The notes: a model not told the origin generated them from the letters alone. Counted from the stretch's first letter, positions 36,321 to 47,933 are shown. The stretch: 64,000 bases of DNA from Thermoprotei archaeon (GCA_003649445.1 QMRV01000005.1:1-64000); one strand, 5' to 3'. Program-made: numbers and translations.

Positions 36321-36791
36321 TTATGAACTACTTTTATGTTCTAAACTATGTTTACTTAGCTCCTCCAGTACTTTTGGATACTTTCTTAGAAGCTCATCTA
36401 CTAGGTGCAAATACCTAGCTATTCTAACGGTTTCAGGCTTAATTTCGTATAGCTGTTCGCCATTTACGACGACGTAGTGTTTCCTAGGTAGGCTGTTTCC
36501 TACAAGAAATACTGCTTCATTTACACTTGCGTGAAGAGTAAAGCAGTGAGGACTTCCCTCAGTTGTAACGACAGTAATGCTTTTTGGTTTAGAGCACTTA
36601 ATAATAGCGGCTATTTTTCCATGGTGAACTGCTCCCTCTTTCTCGGGACAAGCTAGTAAAACTATTTTATTTTCTGATATTTTCTTGAAGAGAGCCGAGT
36701 TTACTTGGGGAAGACAAGCTGACGCTATTAATATGTCTGCATTTTTTAAATAAGGTGCTTTAACCCATACACTTAAGAGCCATCGAATCAT
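36321..36791 (-). CDS. conserved archaeal protein, unknown
   Basis: A 156-residue alpha/beta protein. ADILIASACLPQVNSALFKK and NKIVLLACPEKEGAVHHGKI look like parts of a Rossmann-like domain with two isolated cysteines, then ITVVTTEGSPHCFTLHASVN. The pattern resembles archaeal proteins that carry a C-terminal ligand-binding domain found beside ferredoxin-type domains, but no ferredoxin domain is present here. I cannot name its function. Confidence 0.45.
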   Translation of the reverse strand: MIRWLLSVWVKAPYLKNADILIASACLPQVNSALFKKISENKIVLLACPEKEGAVHHGKIAAIIKCSKPKSITVVTTEGSPHCFTLHASVNEAVFLVGNSLPRKHYVVVNGEQLYEIKPETVRIARYLHLVDELLRKYPKVLEELSKHSLEHKSSS

Positions 36792-36836
36792 ATGGCTATA
36801 GTACTCGAAAACTATTATTTCTAGTGGATAAATTAG

Positions 36837-36869
36837 AGTTTAACTTATTGTAAAGTTAAACGTTAAACT
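36837..36869. promoter_or_regulatory. repeat AGTTTAAC / GTTAAAC, likely operator
   Basis: AGTTTAAC at 36837, then GTTAAAC at 36855 and GTTAAACT at 36862, together forming an inverted and a direct repeat about 35-65 bases upstream of the antitoxin start. The position and symmetry suit antitoxin autoregulation. Confidence 0.5.
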
Positions 36870-36901
36870 ATTTAACCGAATACTCGGTATAAAGTCCTAG
36901 T

Positions 36902-37144
36902 ATGAGGTATAGAGTTAAAGTACATAAAAAGGGCATAGTAGTTATTCCCGCTGAAGTCAGGAGAAAATATGGTATAGTTGAGGGAATGTTTCTTGAGCTT
37001 ATTGAAGAAGAAGACGGAATTAAGTTAATTAAGTCTCCTTCTCTGGAAGAAGCCTTCGGTATTGACGGCGAGAAAGCACTTGAGGTAGTTAAGTTAATTG
37101 AAGAGGAGAGGAAGAGGGAGAAAAGCCTTGAAGTATGTTATTGA
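36902..37144 (+). CDS. AbrB/SpoVT-type antitoxin (VapB-like)
   Basis: 80 residues: the AbrB fold YRVKVHKKGIVVIPAEVRRK and VEGMFLELIEEEDGIKLIKS, then an acidic toxin-binding tail (GEKALEVVKLIEEERKREKS). The ATG at 36902 follows a TATA-like stretch and the inverted repeat above. The last codons overlap the start of the PIN gene. The frame is intact although the toxin's is not. Confidence 0.8.
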   Translation: MRYRVKVHKKGIVVIPAEVRRKYGIVEGMFLELIEEEDGIKLIKSPSLEEAFGIDGEKALEVVKLIEEERKREKSLEVCY

Positions 37145-37524
37145 TTCAGGTGTTTTCGCCTTATTTTTTTGCTGGAAGTATGTCGGTTAAGAAGTATTTT
37201 AATGAAATATTTAAGGGTTTAGCTAAAGGATATACTCTTGAATTGAATATAGCTGAGTTCATGTATAACTATGCTAAGAAGTTTGGGTGGGAGACTGCTA
37301 AAGCTAGAGCATCTTTAATTAGAAATAGTAGAATCGCTGTACTGACATTAGATGAAAACTTAACAGAAAAAGCTGCTAAATTTAAATTAAAGTATAGAAA
37401 TTTACTCTCACTGGTAGACTGCTATACTGCAGCACTAGCTGAAGTTGTTAAGGGAACTATATTAACTACTGACGAAAATTTAGCTTCTATAAAAGAAGTT
37501 AAAGCAGTATTATTCAAGGTTTGA
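37128..37524 (+). pseudogene. PIN-domain toxin, frameshift at a seven-T run
   Basis: The true start is probably the TTG at 37128 inside the antitoxin: LKYVIDSGVFALFF, a normal PIN start with the first Asp. Seven Ts at 37164-37170 then shift the frame and stop follows. With six Ts the frame would go on as AGSMSVKKYFNEIFKGLAKG, through the Glu segment ELNIAEFMYNY to LVDCYTAALAE and ILTTDENLA. The alternative ATG at 37135 gives an unrelated N-terminus without the first Asp. Either the toxin is inactivated, or expression depends on slippage at the run. Confidence 0.75.
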
Positions 37525-37613
37525 GAAAGAAAGTATCAACTAAATATAGGCAGTAAGCTTCATTAGATACTTATGAGAAGAGAGTAATCATAGGAGTAGA
37601 AAATAGTTTATAG

Positions 37614-38504
37614 TTATCTTTTTACTATAAATACTTTGAATCCCCTTTGATATGTTCCATCAAAGTTGTCTCACCAAGCGCTGCCAGGCTTTCTGTATAA
37701 GTAGCTTACTTGAAATGCAGGGTTAAACAGGTCTTCCCAGAAGACAAGAAAATCTGCTTCGATTTCTTCGCTCAATACTTCAACATAAATTTAAACACGC
37801 CGTCAGGGTCGTGCCATTCAAATATTCAGTCCTTTTTCCCTAAAGTAGGATTAAGCACTATTACGATAGGAGAGTCGAAGGGTCGTCTGGTTCCATGGAA
37901 CCCAGCTAGTTGAAATAGTATAAGAATCTGACATAATTACTACTGCAGAGCTATAGCGTATTTTCCGGAAGAATAGTCGAAGCACACCCGATGGAATTTT
38001 CCTCAGCTGTGTCACCGTTAGTATCAGCTAAAAGTACAATTTTCTTAAGAGGCTTTCTCTGGCTACATGTTTTCAGTACAGAGCCGGCTATCGGGAAAGA
38101 AGTTTCAACAGAACCTGAAGCAAGCTTAACGAAATATTTCTCAGACTCACTTACATTCTCCGCTATTTCATGCAGAAGAATATTCTATAAAACTATTTTT
38201 CTCGCTTCTTTTGGCTTTGGCTTAAAGATTCCTTTCTCAAATAAGAGTACTCTGCCTTCAAAGTCGGTAACATATATTCCAGTCACAACTATCTCTCTGT
38301 TTTCAAGATTTCTGGCATAAATGATAAGGCTTCCGCTTTCTCCTACTTTAACTCCCTCTATCTCTGCTTTTCCACATAATTCTTCTATAGGAAGATAGCC
38401 TCGCTTTCTTGTCTCTATCCAGGAATAAAATATTGTTGCAGATAAAACAGCTATAAGTAAGAGTACTACTATAGCTATTATTGAAGTAGCCCCCTTTCTT
38501 TCAC
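37614..38504 (-). pseudogene. type IV pilin-like protein, multiple lesions
   Basis: Minus strand. The class III signal and helix read ERKGATSIIAIVVLLLIAVL then SATIFYSWIETRKRGYLP; a GTG at 38504 would give the start if the run of five Gs after it held six. The frame goes on (EIEGVKVGESGSLIIYARNL) to an in-frame TAG at 38185-38187, continues after it (ILLHEIAENVSESEKYFVKL) and shifts near 37985 to read KYAIAL, then stops. Further pieces FDSPIVIVLNPTLGKKD and EEIEADFLVFWEDLFNPAFQ extend to 37614. It is clearly dead. Confidence 0.75.
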
Positions 38505-38635
38505 TTGTTGAGAAATCAGTTTACAGTATATAAGTTTATTGAACATAAATAAAAACTATTACTAGTTTTCAGTAACAGCTTACTACCTATTAAAGTAAAG
38601 TACTTTAATTTAATGCGCAAACTTTTTCCTAGCCA

Positions 38636-39379
38636 CTATGTAGGTTTAGCTAATCGATATACTTTAAAAATATAGGCAGGATTATTTGCTTTATAAAAGC
38701 TTAAAGCTGCTCTGTCGGCCGAAGTCGCTTTAAGGCGTCTAAGTACTCGCACTACAGTGAGATACCTTCCCCCTATATCTTTAGCTAGCGAAGCCGCTTC
38801 AAGAAGTAGTCTAGTCCCTATACGCTTTCTCCAGTACTCTCTACATACGTGTACTCCGAAGTCTATGTTGAAGTTGTATTTGTTTAGCATAGCTATTCCA
38901 ACAGACTTATTTCCTACCCAAGCAGACAGTACTAAGTGAAGATCTTTTCTAGGCTTAACAGAAAATCTCCAGCTTCTCTTAGTGACTTCTTCTACTACTT
39001 TTATTGCCTCTGAGTAATCTAGTATCCTTATATCTACACGCCGACATGCGTCAAGAAAATTTAGCTTACTTAAGTCCCATACGAAGAAGAATGAGCACGC
39101 GTCTACCGCTAAACACAAGTTTTCTTCGGTTAGCAGTAGTAAATCGGAGTCTCTGCGTTTAGCGTAATTAGCCCACTTTTCGATAAGCTTAGTTGCATCG
39201 CGCTTAGAGTATATGAAGAGGCCTCCTGAAGATCTTTTAGCTTTAGGCCACTCTGCAGCCACTATAAATGCTTCTTTAGTGCTGTAAAGTACTTCTATTT
39301 TGCCTACAGTCTTATTCCAAAAAGTTCTCAAAACATACGAATACTTAAGCCAGTTTTTAAACCAGTCTGCGTCTATCAC
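38636..39379 (-). CDS. GNAT-family acetyltransferase
   Basis: 247 residues. The N-terminal half (residues 20-120) is an unrecognised alpha/beta region with a polar LLLLTEENLCLAVDACSFFF segment. The C-terminal half is a GNAT domain: SAWVGNKSVGIAMLNKYNFN, then FGVHVCREYWRKRIGTRLLL with the acetyl-CoA loop R-x-x-x-I-G-T, and a final ADRAALSFYKANNP strand. The substrate is unknown. It is divergent to the phosphodiesterase at 39527 with 147 bases between starts. Confidence 0.7.
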   Translation of the reverse strand: MIDADWFKNWLKYSYVLRTFWNKTVGKIEVLYSTKEAFIVAAEWPKAKRSSGGLFIYSKRDATKLIEKWANYAKRRDSDLLLLTEENLCLAVDACSFFFVWDLSKLNFLDACRRVDIRILDYSEAIKVVEEVTKRSWRFSVKPRKDLHLVLSAWVGNKSVGIAMLNKYNFNIDFGVHVCREYWRKRIGTRLLLEAASLAKDIGGRYLTVVRVLRRLKATSADRAALSFYKANNPAYIFKVYRLAKPT

Positions 39380-39526
39380 TGCATTATACCTATTGGGCTT
39401 CGATTTAAATAAATCAAGCTACGCTAGCTGGTACTCTTGAAGCTTAGTAAAATTCTCGACGAATTTAGATTAGTCAGATAAAGTGTTTTTGCATACTGTT
39501 TTATTTGTGTACTAGAATGTTTTTCT

Positions 39527-41723
<2,197 letters not shown>

Positions 41724-41817
41724 AAATTCATCCACTTAATCCTGTCAGCACATAAATAAAAGCTTTAAGCACTTAATATAGTAAGAAATTTATGTAAGAA
41801 AAAGTAAGACTATTTTG

Positions 41818-42083
41818 ATGGAAATAACTTACCTAGAGGAGCTATTTAAGGTCAAAGTGAGCTCAAAAGGACAAATAGTTATTCCTAAACCAGTTAGAGA
41901 GGCTTACGGCTTCAAAGAAGGTGAAGAAATACTACTAATTCCTCTAAAAGATGGAGTTCTCTTAAAACGTCCAAAGAAGGCTAAAGGCTGAGAGGTCTAC
42001 TCAAACAACTTGACGTTGATGTGTCTGAGTGTGAGAAAATACTAGCAGAGGCGAAGCAAAGCCTATTTAAGGGATCTTTATGA
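41818..42083 (+). pseudogene. AbrB-type antitoxin, frameshifted
   Basis: The ATG at 41818 starts EITYLEELFKVKVSSKGQIV, then IPKPVREAYGFKEGEEILLI, and stops at 41988-41990 after KKAKG. With one extra G in the GG of AAAGGCTGAGAGG the tail continues as LRGLLKQLDVDVSECEKILA and AKQSLFKGSL to a stop overlapping the PIN start in an ATGA. The DNA-binding domain is kept, but the toxin-binding tail is lost unless the frame is restored. Confidence 0.75.
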
Positions 42084-42470
42084 AAAGTATATGTAGTCGA
42101 CGCAGTTACTTTTCTATACTATCTTTTAGACAAACTTCCCTCAAAAGCAGATAAAGCTTTTAGAGAAGTGGGAAACGGAGAAGCAGTCATATATCTGCCT
42201 GCAATTGCTGCAGCTGAACTCTACTATTTATTTGAGAAAAAGGGCTGGCTGAATTACTGGAATATGCTTAAAAATAAGATGTCGGAGTACACTACTTTTA
42301 AATATTATCCATTTAACGAAAAAATACTGAAAAACTTTCAGAAAACTAAAGCAAAAGAATTACACGATAAAATAATAATATTGACGGCAAAAGTACTTAA
42401 GGCAAATGCTTTAATAACTAAGGATAAAGAACTCATGCAGTTAAAGGAAGTAAACATAATATGGAAGTAG
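42080..42470 (+). pseudogene. PIN-domain toxin, frameshifted at its start
   Basis: The ATG at 42080 overlaps the antitoxin end. It is followed by four As, where three would keep the frame of KVYVVDAVTFLYYLLDKLPS, a normal PIN start with its Asp. From there the frame is open to 42470: AIAAAELYYLFEKKGWLNYW, KAKELHDKIIILTAKVLKAN, LITKDKELMQL. The open part can also be read from a downstream GTG at 42168, but that omits the first acidic residue. Four As may be a real slippage site. Confidence 0.7.
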
Positions 42471-42554
42471 TTAAGTGTAGTGGATTTTGTTAACTAGACT
42501 GACAAGAATCTAGTCTAACTGAAAGTGCTATATTGACTTAAAAATAATATATAC

Positions 42555-43676
42555 GTGGATACTAGGCAGCGTTTCATAAATATATGTCACTTTAAGAGTG
42601 TTGATAGGCCTCCTAGATGGGAAGCAACAATGGGTTTTATGCCGCAGACTATCGAGAGATGGAGGAAAGAAGGCTTGTCTCCTCATGTTAAGACTCATCG
42701 TGATGTAGAAGAGTACTTTGGAATGGAGCCTAGAGTTTTCTTGCCTGTAAATAGTGGTTTCACGAGACCTCCCTTTGATCCACCTTTTAAGAGAGAAGTA
42801 CTATGGGAGAGCGGCGAGGTAGTAGTCTTTAGAGAAGAGAGCGGCATAATATGTAAAGCCTACAAGAAGCCTCATGAGACAGCTACTCCTGGAGTAATGT
42901 GGGTTGAGCACCCAGTTAAGACCAGGGAGGGCTGGGAGAAAATTAAGTGGAGACTAGACCCCGACAACAGGAAGTGGCCGGACTGGAAGAATCTTCGCGA
43001 AAAGTACGATAATTTCCCTTATCCGCTTGCTCTAACTATTTGCGGTGCATTCGGTTTTCCGCGGTGTCTTCTCGGAGATAAGAGACTTCTCTTAATGTAC
43101 TATAGGGACCCGAGATTTGTTCACGAGATACTTGAACACTGGCTTGAACTCTACAAGAAGATCTGTAGCACAGTTATCCGTAATGTTCGAGTAGACTACA
43201 TACTAATATGGGAAGACATGGCTTGGAAAAAGGGTCCTTTGGTCTCGCCTAGAATTTTCAAGGAATTCATAAGCCCGTACTACGAGGAGCTAATAAGTCA
43301 CGTGAAGAAGCTCGGAGTTGATATAATAATGGTTGACTCAGACGGCAATCTCGAGTCTGTATTAGGCTTGTTTATTGAGGCCGGAGTTAATGCCATGATG
43401 CCTTTTGAAATAGCTGCGGGCATGGATCCGCTTAAAATAAGAAGAGAATATGGCGACGCATTAGCGATAATGGGTGGGATAGATAAGAGAGTACTCGCTG
43501 AATTAAAGAAAGCTATTGAGCGTGAAGTTTTATCTAAAGTACCGAAGCTTGTAGAAGAGGGAGGCTACATACCATTTGTAGATCACAACGTACCTCCTAA
43601 TGTGAGCCTAGATAACATGAAATACTATATATCGTTAGTAAGAAGCATTACTGAACGAAACCTGCAGTCAGATTAA
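42555..43676 (+). CDS. uroporphyrinogen decarboxylase-family (URO-D) protein
   Basis: 373 residues of the URO-D/cobalamin methyltransferase-like TIM-barrel family. Family start RFINICHFKSVDRPPRWEAT (RP.PRWE); ALTICGAFGFPRCLLGDKRL, LLMYYRDPRFVHEILEHWLE, YILIWEDMAWKKGPLVSPRI and DSDGNLESVLGLFIEAGVNA are typical. Most such archaeal proteins are not heme enzymes; many move methyl groups from methylated substrates to corrinoid proteins. No corrinoid protein gene is adjacent. Compare the gene at 59788-60957. The start is GTG at 42555. Confidence 0.8.
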   Translation: MDTRQRFINICHFKSVDRPPRWEATMGFMPQTIERWRKEGLSPHVKTHRDVEEYFGMEPRVFLPVNSGFTRPPFDPPFKREVLWESGEVVVFREESGIICKAYKKPHETATPGVMWVEHPVKTREGWEKIKWRLDPDNRKWPDWKNLREKYDNFPYPLALTICGAFGFPRCLLGDKRLLLMYYRDPRFVHEILEHWLELYKKICSTVIRNVRVDYILIWEDMAWKKGPLVSPRIFKEFISPYYEELISHVKKLGVDIIMVDSDGNLESVLGLFIEAGVNAMMPFEIAAGMDPLKIRREYGDALAIMGGIDKRVLAELKKAIEREVLSKVPKLVEEGGYIPFVDHNVPPNVSLDNMKYYISLVRSITERNLQSD

Positions 43677-43742
43677 GTTTAAATAGCGTTTAGAGCGCCT
43701 ATAAGGAGTTTAATAAATTTCAAAATTAAATTCGCATGTAGA

Positions 43743-43806
43743 GAAATCAGCCCACGGTAATTAGTTCATCCCTCTGGGTCAATGGGGGGCAAGTCTCATC
43801 ACTTAT
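43743..43806 (-). ncRNA. C/D box guide RNA
   Basis: On the minus strand, C box GTGATGA (43796-43802), a 13-nt guide (GACTTGCCCCCCA), D' box TTGA (43779-43782), C' box GGGATGA, a 15-nt guide (ACTAATTACCGTGGG) and D box CTGA (43747-43750). Spacing is that of archaeal sRNAs guiding 2'-O-methylation. The first guide has at least nine bases of complement to the archaeal 16S rRNA segment GGGCAAGUC before the 515 region, as I recall it. The C' and D' boxes are slightly degenerate, as is usual. Confidence 0.7.
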
Positions 43807-43833
43807 GTACCTTACTTTTCTCGCTATATAAGT

Positions 43834-46290
43834 TTAATCTAGTCTCCAGTACTTATTGTAGAATCCCGCTTTAATAAATCCTTTCCAAGATACTCCTGCT
43901 TCTCTTGGATCGTAGATTACGTAGTCTGGTAGCATCATTAAGTCTATTTTCTTTAAAGCACTTAGTGCCTCGGGTGTAGTGCCGCCTACTATGAGCACAT
44001 ATTTAGCTGAGTTCAGGGGATTGGGGTAGACTGTAATTAAGCCGAGGTCTCCTGAAAGTTCTTCATTTTTATAAACTATAGAGTCTTTTTTGAAGTGTAT
44101 TGGAATATACTCGTTTATCTTAGATATGATTTCATTTGATTCGTGGTTACCTAGTAGAATCAAGTTATATTTGCAGACTTTATCTAAGTCTACTTCCTTG
44201 TCACGTATTACTTTAGCTCTACCATTAGCGTAAGCAAACCACCATTTCTGTATGCAAAGAGCTGCTTCTCTATTTACTTCTTCTTGACTTAAAGTTCCGT
44301 AGACTAGAACAAAGGGTTTGTTAAAAACGTCGGCTATTGGTCCTGATAGCCCAGGCTTTTTAGCTAGTTTTCTTTCCTCTACTTCTGTCAAGTATTTAAA
44401 GTTGTTTTCATTTATGTTTTCTATCCAGTATCCTTTGCTAGTTTTGACTAATGCTTTGCTACCAGCTATTTTTATTGTAATCTGGCTAGGTGCTTTCGGC
44501 AATACTATCTTCTCGCTGTTTACTTGTAGTATTATTTTTCTTTTATGTGAGAGTAATTCATTTTCATAGAGGTCTTCTAAGTGAATAATTAGTTTTGCTA
44601 TGTTTACTGTTTTAATTAATATTTTATTTTGTTCAGGATCTACTTCAGCGTATAGTTTCGCTAGTTCTCTTTCTTTTTGTAGTTCTTTTATTTCGATCCA
44701 GTAGGCTTTATTGAATCTAATGGTATCTGTTACATAGACTATTTTGCTCGGTGTTTTTATGAGCATATGTGCTTGAAAGAATTTTTCAAGTGTAGGTCTA
44801 TCTATACACTCTAGTCCCCAGTAGGGTCCTCTTTCGCTCCAAGTGTGTCCTTTACCTGGTATTTCTTCGTATACTACTTGGTAGCCTAGCTTTCTTAAGA
44901 GGCTGTACATTTTGCGTGAAGCTTCTACGGGGACTATTTTGTCTTCAGAGCCGTGTGAAATAAATACTGGGAGATTTAACGCGTTTTCAATAAAGTTTAC
45001 CGGATTGTATGATTCGTATAGCTTTCTGAAGGCTCCCGGTATCTTGTCTATGTACCTGATTTCGCCGCTACTCGATAAGGGTGCTATAGCAGCAAATAGG
45101 TGGGGGTAGCGTAGTCCTATAAGCCATGTTCCGTAACCTCCCATACTGTGTCCAGTTAAGTACACTTGCTTGCTGCTCACCGAGTACTTTTTCTTAACTT
45201 CTCTCAGTACTTCAAATACGTCGACTGAGCCTATTTCCCTGTAAGGTATTTCTCCTCTAGCTGATGGAGCGACTATGATACACCATTCTCTTTCAGCGTA
45301 GGCTGAAACATACCAGCTACCTTTAAAGCCATGGAGACCTATTATCAGGGGATATTTTCTTTCACTAGAATATGACTCTGGCAAGTATACTCCATATGGC
45401 TGGACCGACTTATCTACTTCAGAGAGATAAGTATCTAAGAACCACTCGTTTTTACCGCGGAACCTTAGTTTAAGCTCAAGAATGCTTTCTTCTCCTTGAG
45501 CTTCTACTGAAAGCTTAAGTAATCTATTTTGGTCGCTGGCTGTGATTTTTCTTCGAGAAACAAGCTTAAATGGAATAACTGTAATTTCGCCCGGCCCTGC
45601 TGTATCGCTTCCCTCGCTTTCATAGAATAAGTCGTCTTCAATTACTCTAACTTTAACATACAGTTCGCTATCACTTAAATTGAGTACTGGTACAGAGGCC
45701 CAAGAGTCTACTTCACGGCCTTCAGGAAGATCGGGAAGTACTGCTCTGTACTTATTGACATAGATTTTTCCGCGTGGAACAACATACTTAAGTGAAAATC
45801 CCCATCGGCCTGCCAGCCTAAAGACTTTAACCAGTACTCGGTTAACGCCTTTAGTTAATTTAACAGGGAAGAAGTCTTGTCCCACATTATGTTTTCTAGC
45901 GACTTTAACTACGTGAACTAACTTGCCGTTTACCCATACTTTAGCGTAGTCTTCGCTTCCGAAGAGAAATACTGCTGTGCAGTCTCTGTCTACATGAAGC
46001 TCTGTATAAGCATAAGCTACTCCGTTCTTAAGCTGCCAGTAGTCTACAAAAGTTTCGCCGTAAGCTTTAATGAAGTCTACGTAGCCGTTTTCATCGGCAC
46101 TCCACTCTCTCCAAACAGCTTCTCCAAGCGGACTAGAGTGCTTTAGGCCCGGGTAAGGCTTAATAGATTCTTCTCCGCCGTGCTCGTGCAGATAGTCTAC
46201 TTCAAAAGACTCTAATCCATCTCTAAGCAAAGTAGACCTAGGAAAAGGACCGCATATAAGCCATTTCCTTAAAGACAACTCGTCTTTCAC
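43834..46290 (-). CDS. large two-part esterase / S9-like alpha/beta hydrolase
   Basis: 818 residues. The N-terminal 250 residues are beta-rich (jelly-roll-like, DRDCTAVFLFGSEDYAKVWV, then KVFRLAGRWGFSLKYVV). The hydrolase domain starts near residue 300: LIIGLHGFKGSWYVSAYAER (oxyanion loop), VYLTGHSMGGYGTWLIGLRY with the nucleophile Ser, FISHGSEDKIVPVEASRKMY with the catalytic Asp, and GKGHTWSERGPYW with the His. The C-terminal 300 residues are of unknown fold. The pattern is like acetyl-xylan or feruloyl esterases and prolyl oligopeptidases. No signal peptide is visible. Divergent from nothing close; the RuBisCO gene is upstream on the same strand. Confidence 0.8.
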   Translation of the reverse strand: MKDELSLRKWLICGPFPRSTLLRDGLESFEVDYLHEHGGEESIKPYPGLKHSSPLGEAVWREWSADENGYVDFIKAYGETFVDYWQLKNGVAYAYTELHVDRDCTAVFLFGSEDYAKVWVNGKLVHVVKVARKHNVGQDFFPVKLTKGVNRVLVKVFRLAGRWGFSLKYVVPRGKIYVNKYRAVLPDLPEGREVDSWASVPVLNLSDSELYVKVRVIEDDLFYESEGSDTAGPGEITVIPFKLVSRRKITASDQNRLLKLSVEAQGEESILELKLRFRGKNEWFLDTYLSEVDKSVQPYGVYLPESYSSERKYPLIIGLHGFKGSWYVSAYAEREWCIIVAPSARGEIPYREIGSVDVFEVLREVKKKYSVSSKQVYLTGHSMGGYGTWLIGLRYPHLFAAIAPLSSSGEIRYIDKIPGAFRKLYESYNPVNFIENALNLPVFISHGSEDKIVPVEASRKMYSLLRKLGYQVVYEEIPGKGHTWSERGPYWGLECIDRPTLEKFFQAHMLIKTPSKIVYVTDTIRFNKAYWIEIKELQKERELAKLYAEVDPEQNKILIKTVNIAKLIIHLEDLYENELLSHKRKIILQVNSEKIVLPKAPSQITIKIAGSKALVKTSKGYWIENINENNFKYLTEVEERKLAKKPGLSGPIADVFNKPFVLVYGTLSQEEVNREAALCIQKWWFAYANGRAKVIRDKEVDLDKVCKYNLILLGNHESNEIISKINEYIPIHFKKDSIVYKNEELSGDLGLITVYPNPLNSAKYVLIVGGTTPEALSALKKIDLMMLPDYVIYDPREAGVSWKGFIKAGFYNKYWRLD

Positions 46291-46488
46291 CCTCCCTCAA
46301 AAAACCTCGATATAACCCTATATAACACTTATGGAACGAGCTTAATGTAAGTAAAGCTTACACATGTAATTAGTAATCATTAAACTACATGCAGGGATGC
46401 TAAATAGCTACTACGATGCTTAAAATAGTAGACTTAAGAAGAGATTATCAAATATGGTGAAAAATTATTGATACAATTTTCGGAGAGT

Positions 46489-47814
46489 TTACGCCGGTCT
46501 AACGTGACCCCATTTTTCTAGTGATCTTTTGAGCTCTTTGTGTGTTTCAGCGTATTCTTCTAGGCTGAGTCCCTTGAGGTACGCTTCAATAGCTTGTCTG
46601 ACTGCTGCGGCTCCTGCTCTAGGTCCATCGGGGTGACCTAGTACTCCTCCTCCGACCTGTATTACTATGTCTGTTCCTAGAGCCTTTATTACGTCGGGAA
46701 TTATTCCTGGGTGAAGTCCTCCTGAGGAGACTGGGAAAGCTGGCTTAATGTGGTACCACTTCTGTTCTAAGTGGAAAATATCGTCTTCGTCTGGTATAAA
46801 GTGTTCTTCGCGCAGTATGCGTGCGTGGTTAATTACGTCCTTTTTCTTCGCCTCTAATTTGCCTACGCCTGGTGTTCCTACATGTAGCTGGTCTACTCCA
46901 ATGAGTCTGTATAGCTTGCATAGAACATACATTGCTACTCCGTGGTACGGATTGCGTGTAAAAGCAGCGTGGAAGGCTCTGTGTGCGTGTATGCCTAAGC
47001 CGTATTCTTCTGCTAGGTCGCGGATATAAGTTAAGGAGCTCCACCCTGCTATAACTACGTCTACCATTACGAAGGGGTTTCCGTAGTCTGCTACGAGCTT
47101 AAGCCTTTTCTCCATTTCTCTGACATCTGATGTGATATTAGCTAGCCATACTTTTTTCTCACCAGTTTCCTTTTCGGCTTCATCGATTGCTTTCATTATT
47201 GCATTGGCTCTTTTCTCGAACTTACAGAAGGTCTGGCTAACTAAGTTCTCGTCGTCTTTAGCGAAATCCATTCCGCCTACAAGATATTCGTAAACTACTT
47301 TCTTCAGCTCATCAGGAGAGTATCCTACTTTAGGTTTAGGTACTGTTCCTACTATAGGTCTATCGTAAACCTTGTAGATTTCTCTAACTCCTTTAATTCC
47401 TTTAACAGGACCTTTAAATCCTTTAATAAACTTTTCAGGAAAATAAATATCTTCTATTCGCAGCCCTTTAAGGGCCTTCATTCCGAAAATATTTCCGGCG
47501 ACCGCAGCTGTAAATCCAGGCATATTTCCTTCTTCAAAAAGTTCTATTGGGTAAGCTACTTTAACTAAATACGAGCCGTCACCTAAGTCCTTGAACTCAT
47601 AGGCTTTAGCCATAATTTTCCATATCCTATCCGGGAGAACAGAGAGAGTAGTCCACGTACCTACACTACTCTCTGAAGCAACTCTACCTGCAGCCTCCTC
47701 TACCGTGAATTTTTCTGCTGGAGTTATTCTGAAAACAGCTATGACATCGTTCTCAAGATCAGGCTTATAGTCCTTTTTAACAAAAGTATTGTACCACTCA
47801 AATTTGCTCCCCAA
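46489..47814 (-). CDS. rbcL: form III ribulose-1,5-bisphosphate carboxylase (RuBisCO)
   Basis: 441 residues. All catalytic motifs of a real RuBisCO are present: SSVGTWTTL, TVPKPKVGYSP (the KPK pair), GGMDFAKDDENL with the Lys that is carbamylated and the Mg-binding Asp and Glu, HAHRAFHAAF, HVGTPGVGKLEA with the loop 6 Lys, SSGGLHPG and QVGGGVLGHPDGP. The archaeal form III type converts RuBP made from nucleoside or pentose breakdown into 3-phosphoglycerate, not in a Calvin cycle. The start is TTG at 47814. A kinase gene lies 119 bases upstream on the same strand. Confidence 0.95.
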   Translation of the reverse strand: MGSKFEWYNTFVKKDYKPDLENDVIAVFRITPAEKFTVEEAAGRVASESSVGTWTTLSVLPDRIWKIMAKAYEFKDLGDGSYLVKVAYPIELFEEGNMPGFTAAVAGNIFGMKALKGLRIEDIYFPEKFIKGFKGPVKGIKGVREIYKVYDRPIVGTVPKPKVGYSPDELKKVVYEYLVGGMDFAKDDENLVSQTFCKFEKRANAIMKAIDEAEKETGEKKVWLANITSDVREMEKRLKLVADYGNPFVMVDVVIAGWSSLTYIRDLAEEYGLGIHAHRAFHAAFTRNPYHGVAMYVLCKLYRLIGVDQLHVGTPGVGKLEAKKKDVINHARILREEHFIPDEDDIFHLEQKWYHIKPAFPVSSGGLHPGIIPDVIKALGTDIVIQVGGGVLGHPDGPRAGAAAVRQAIEAYLKGLSLEEYAETHKELKRSLEKWGHVRPA

Positions 47815-47933
47815 ATTAACACCGCTTAGATATTACACTAGACAGTATATTAGTCTATTGAACTTTCCTGTTTTAAAACTGTAACATGGTCTACAGTCTC
47901 TGCTTAGTTCAAAGTATTGAAGCAGATTGAATT

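Noticed and set aside
42555..43676. True uroporphyrinogen decarboxylase (HemE)
   Set aside because: Sequence motifs fit the wider family better, and there are no heme genes nearby.
46489..47814. RuBisCO-like protein (form IV) as an alternative
   Set aside because: All catalytic residues, including the carbamylated Lys and loop 6 Lys, are present, so it is a true RuBisCO.
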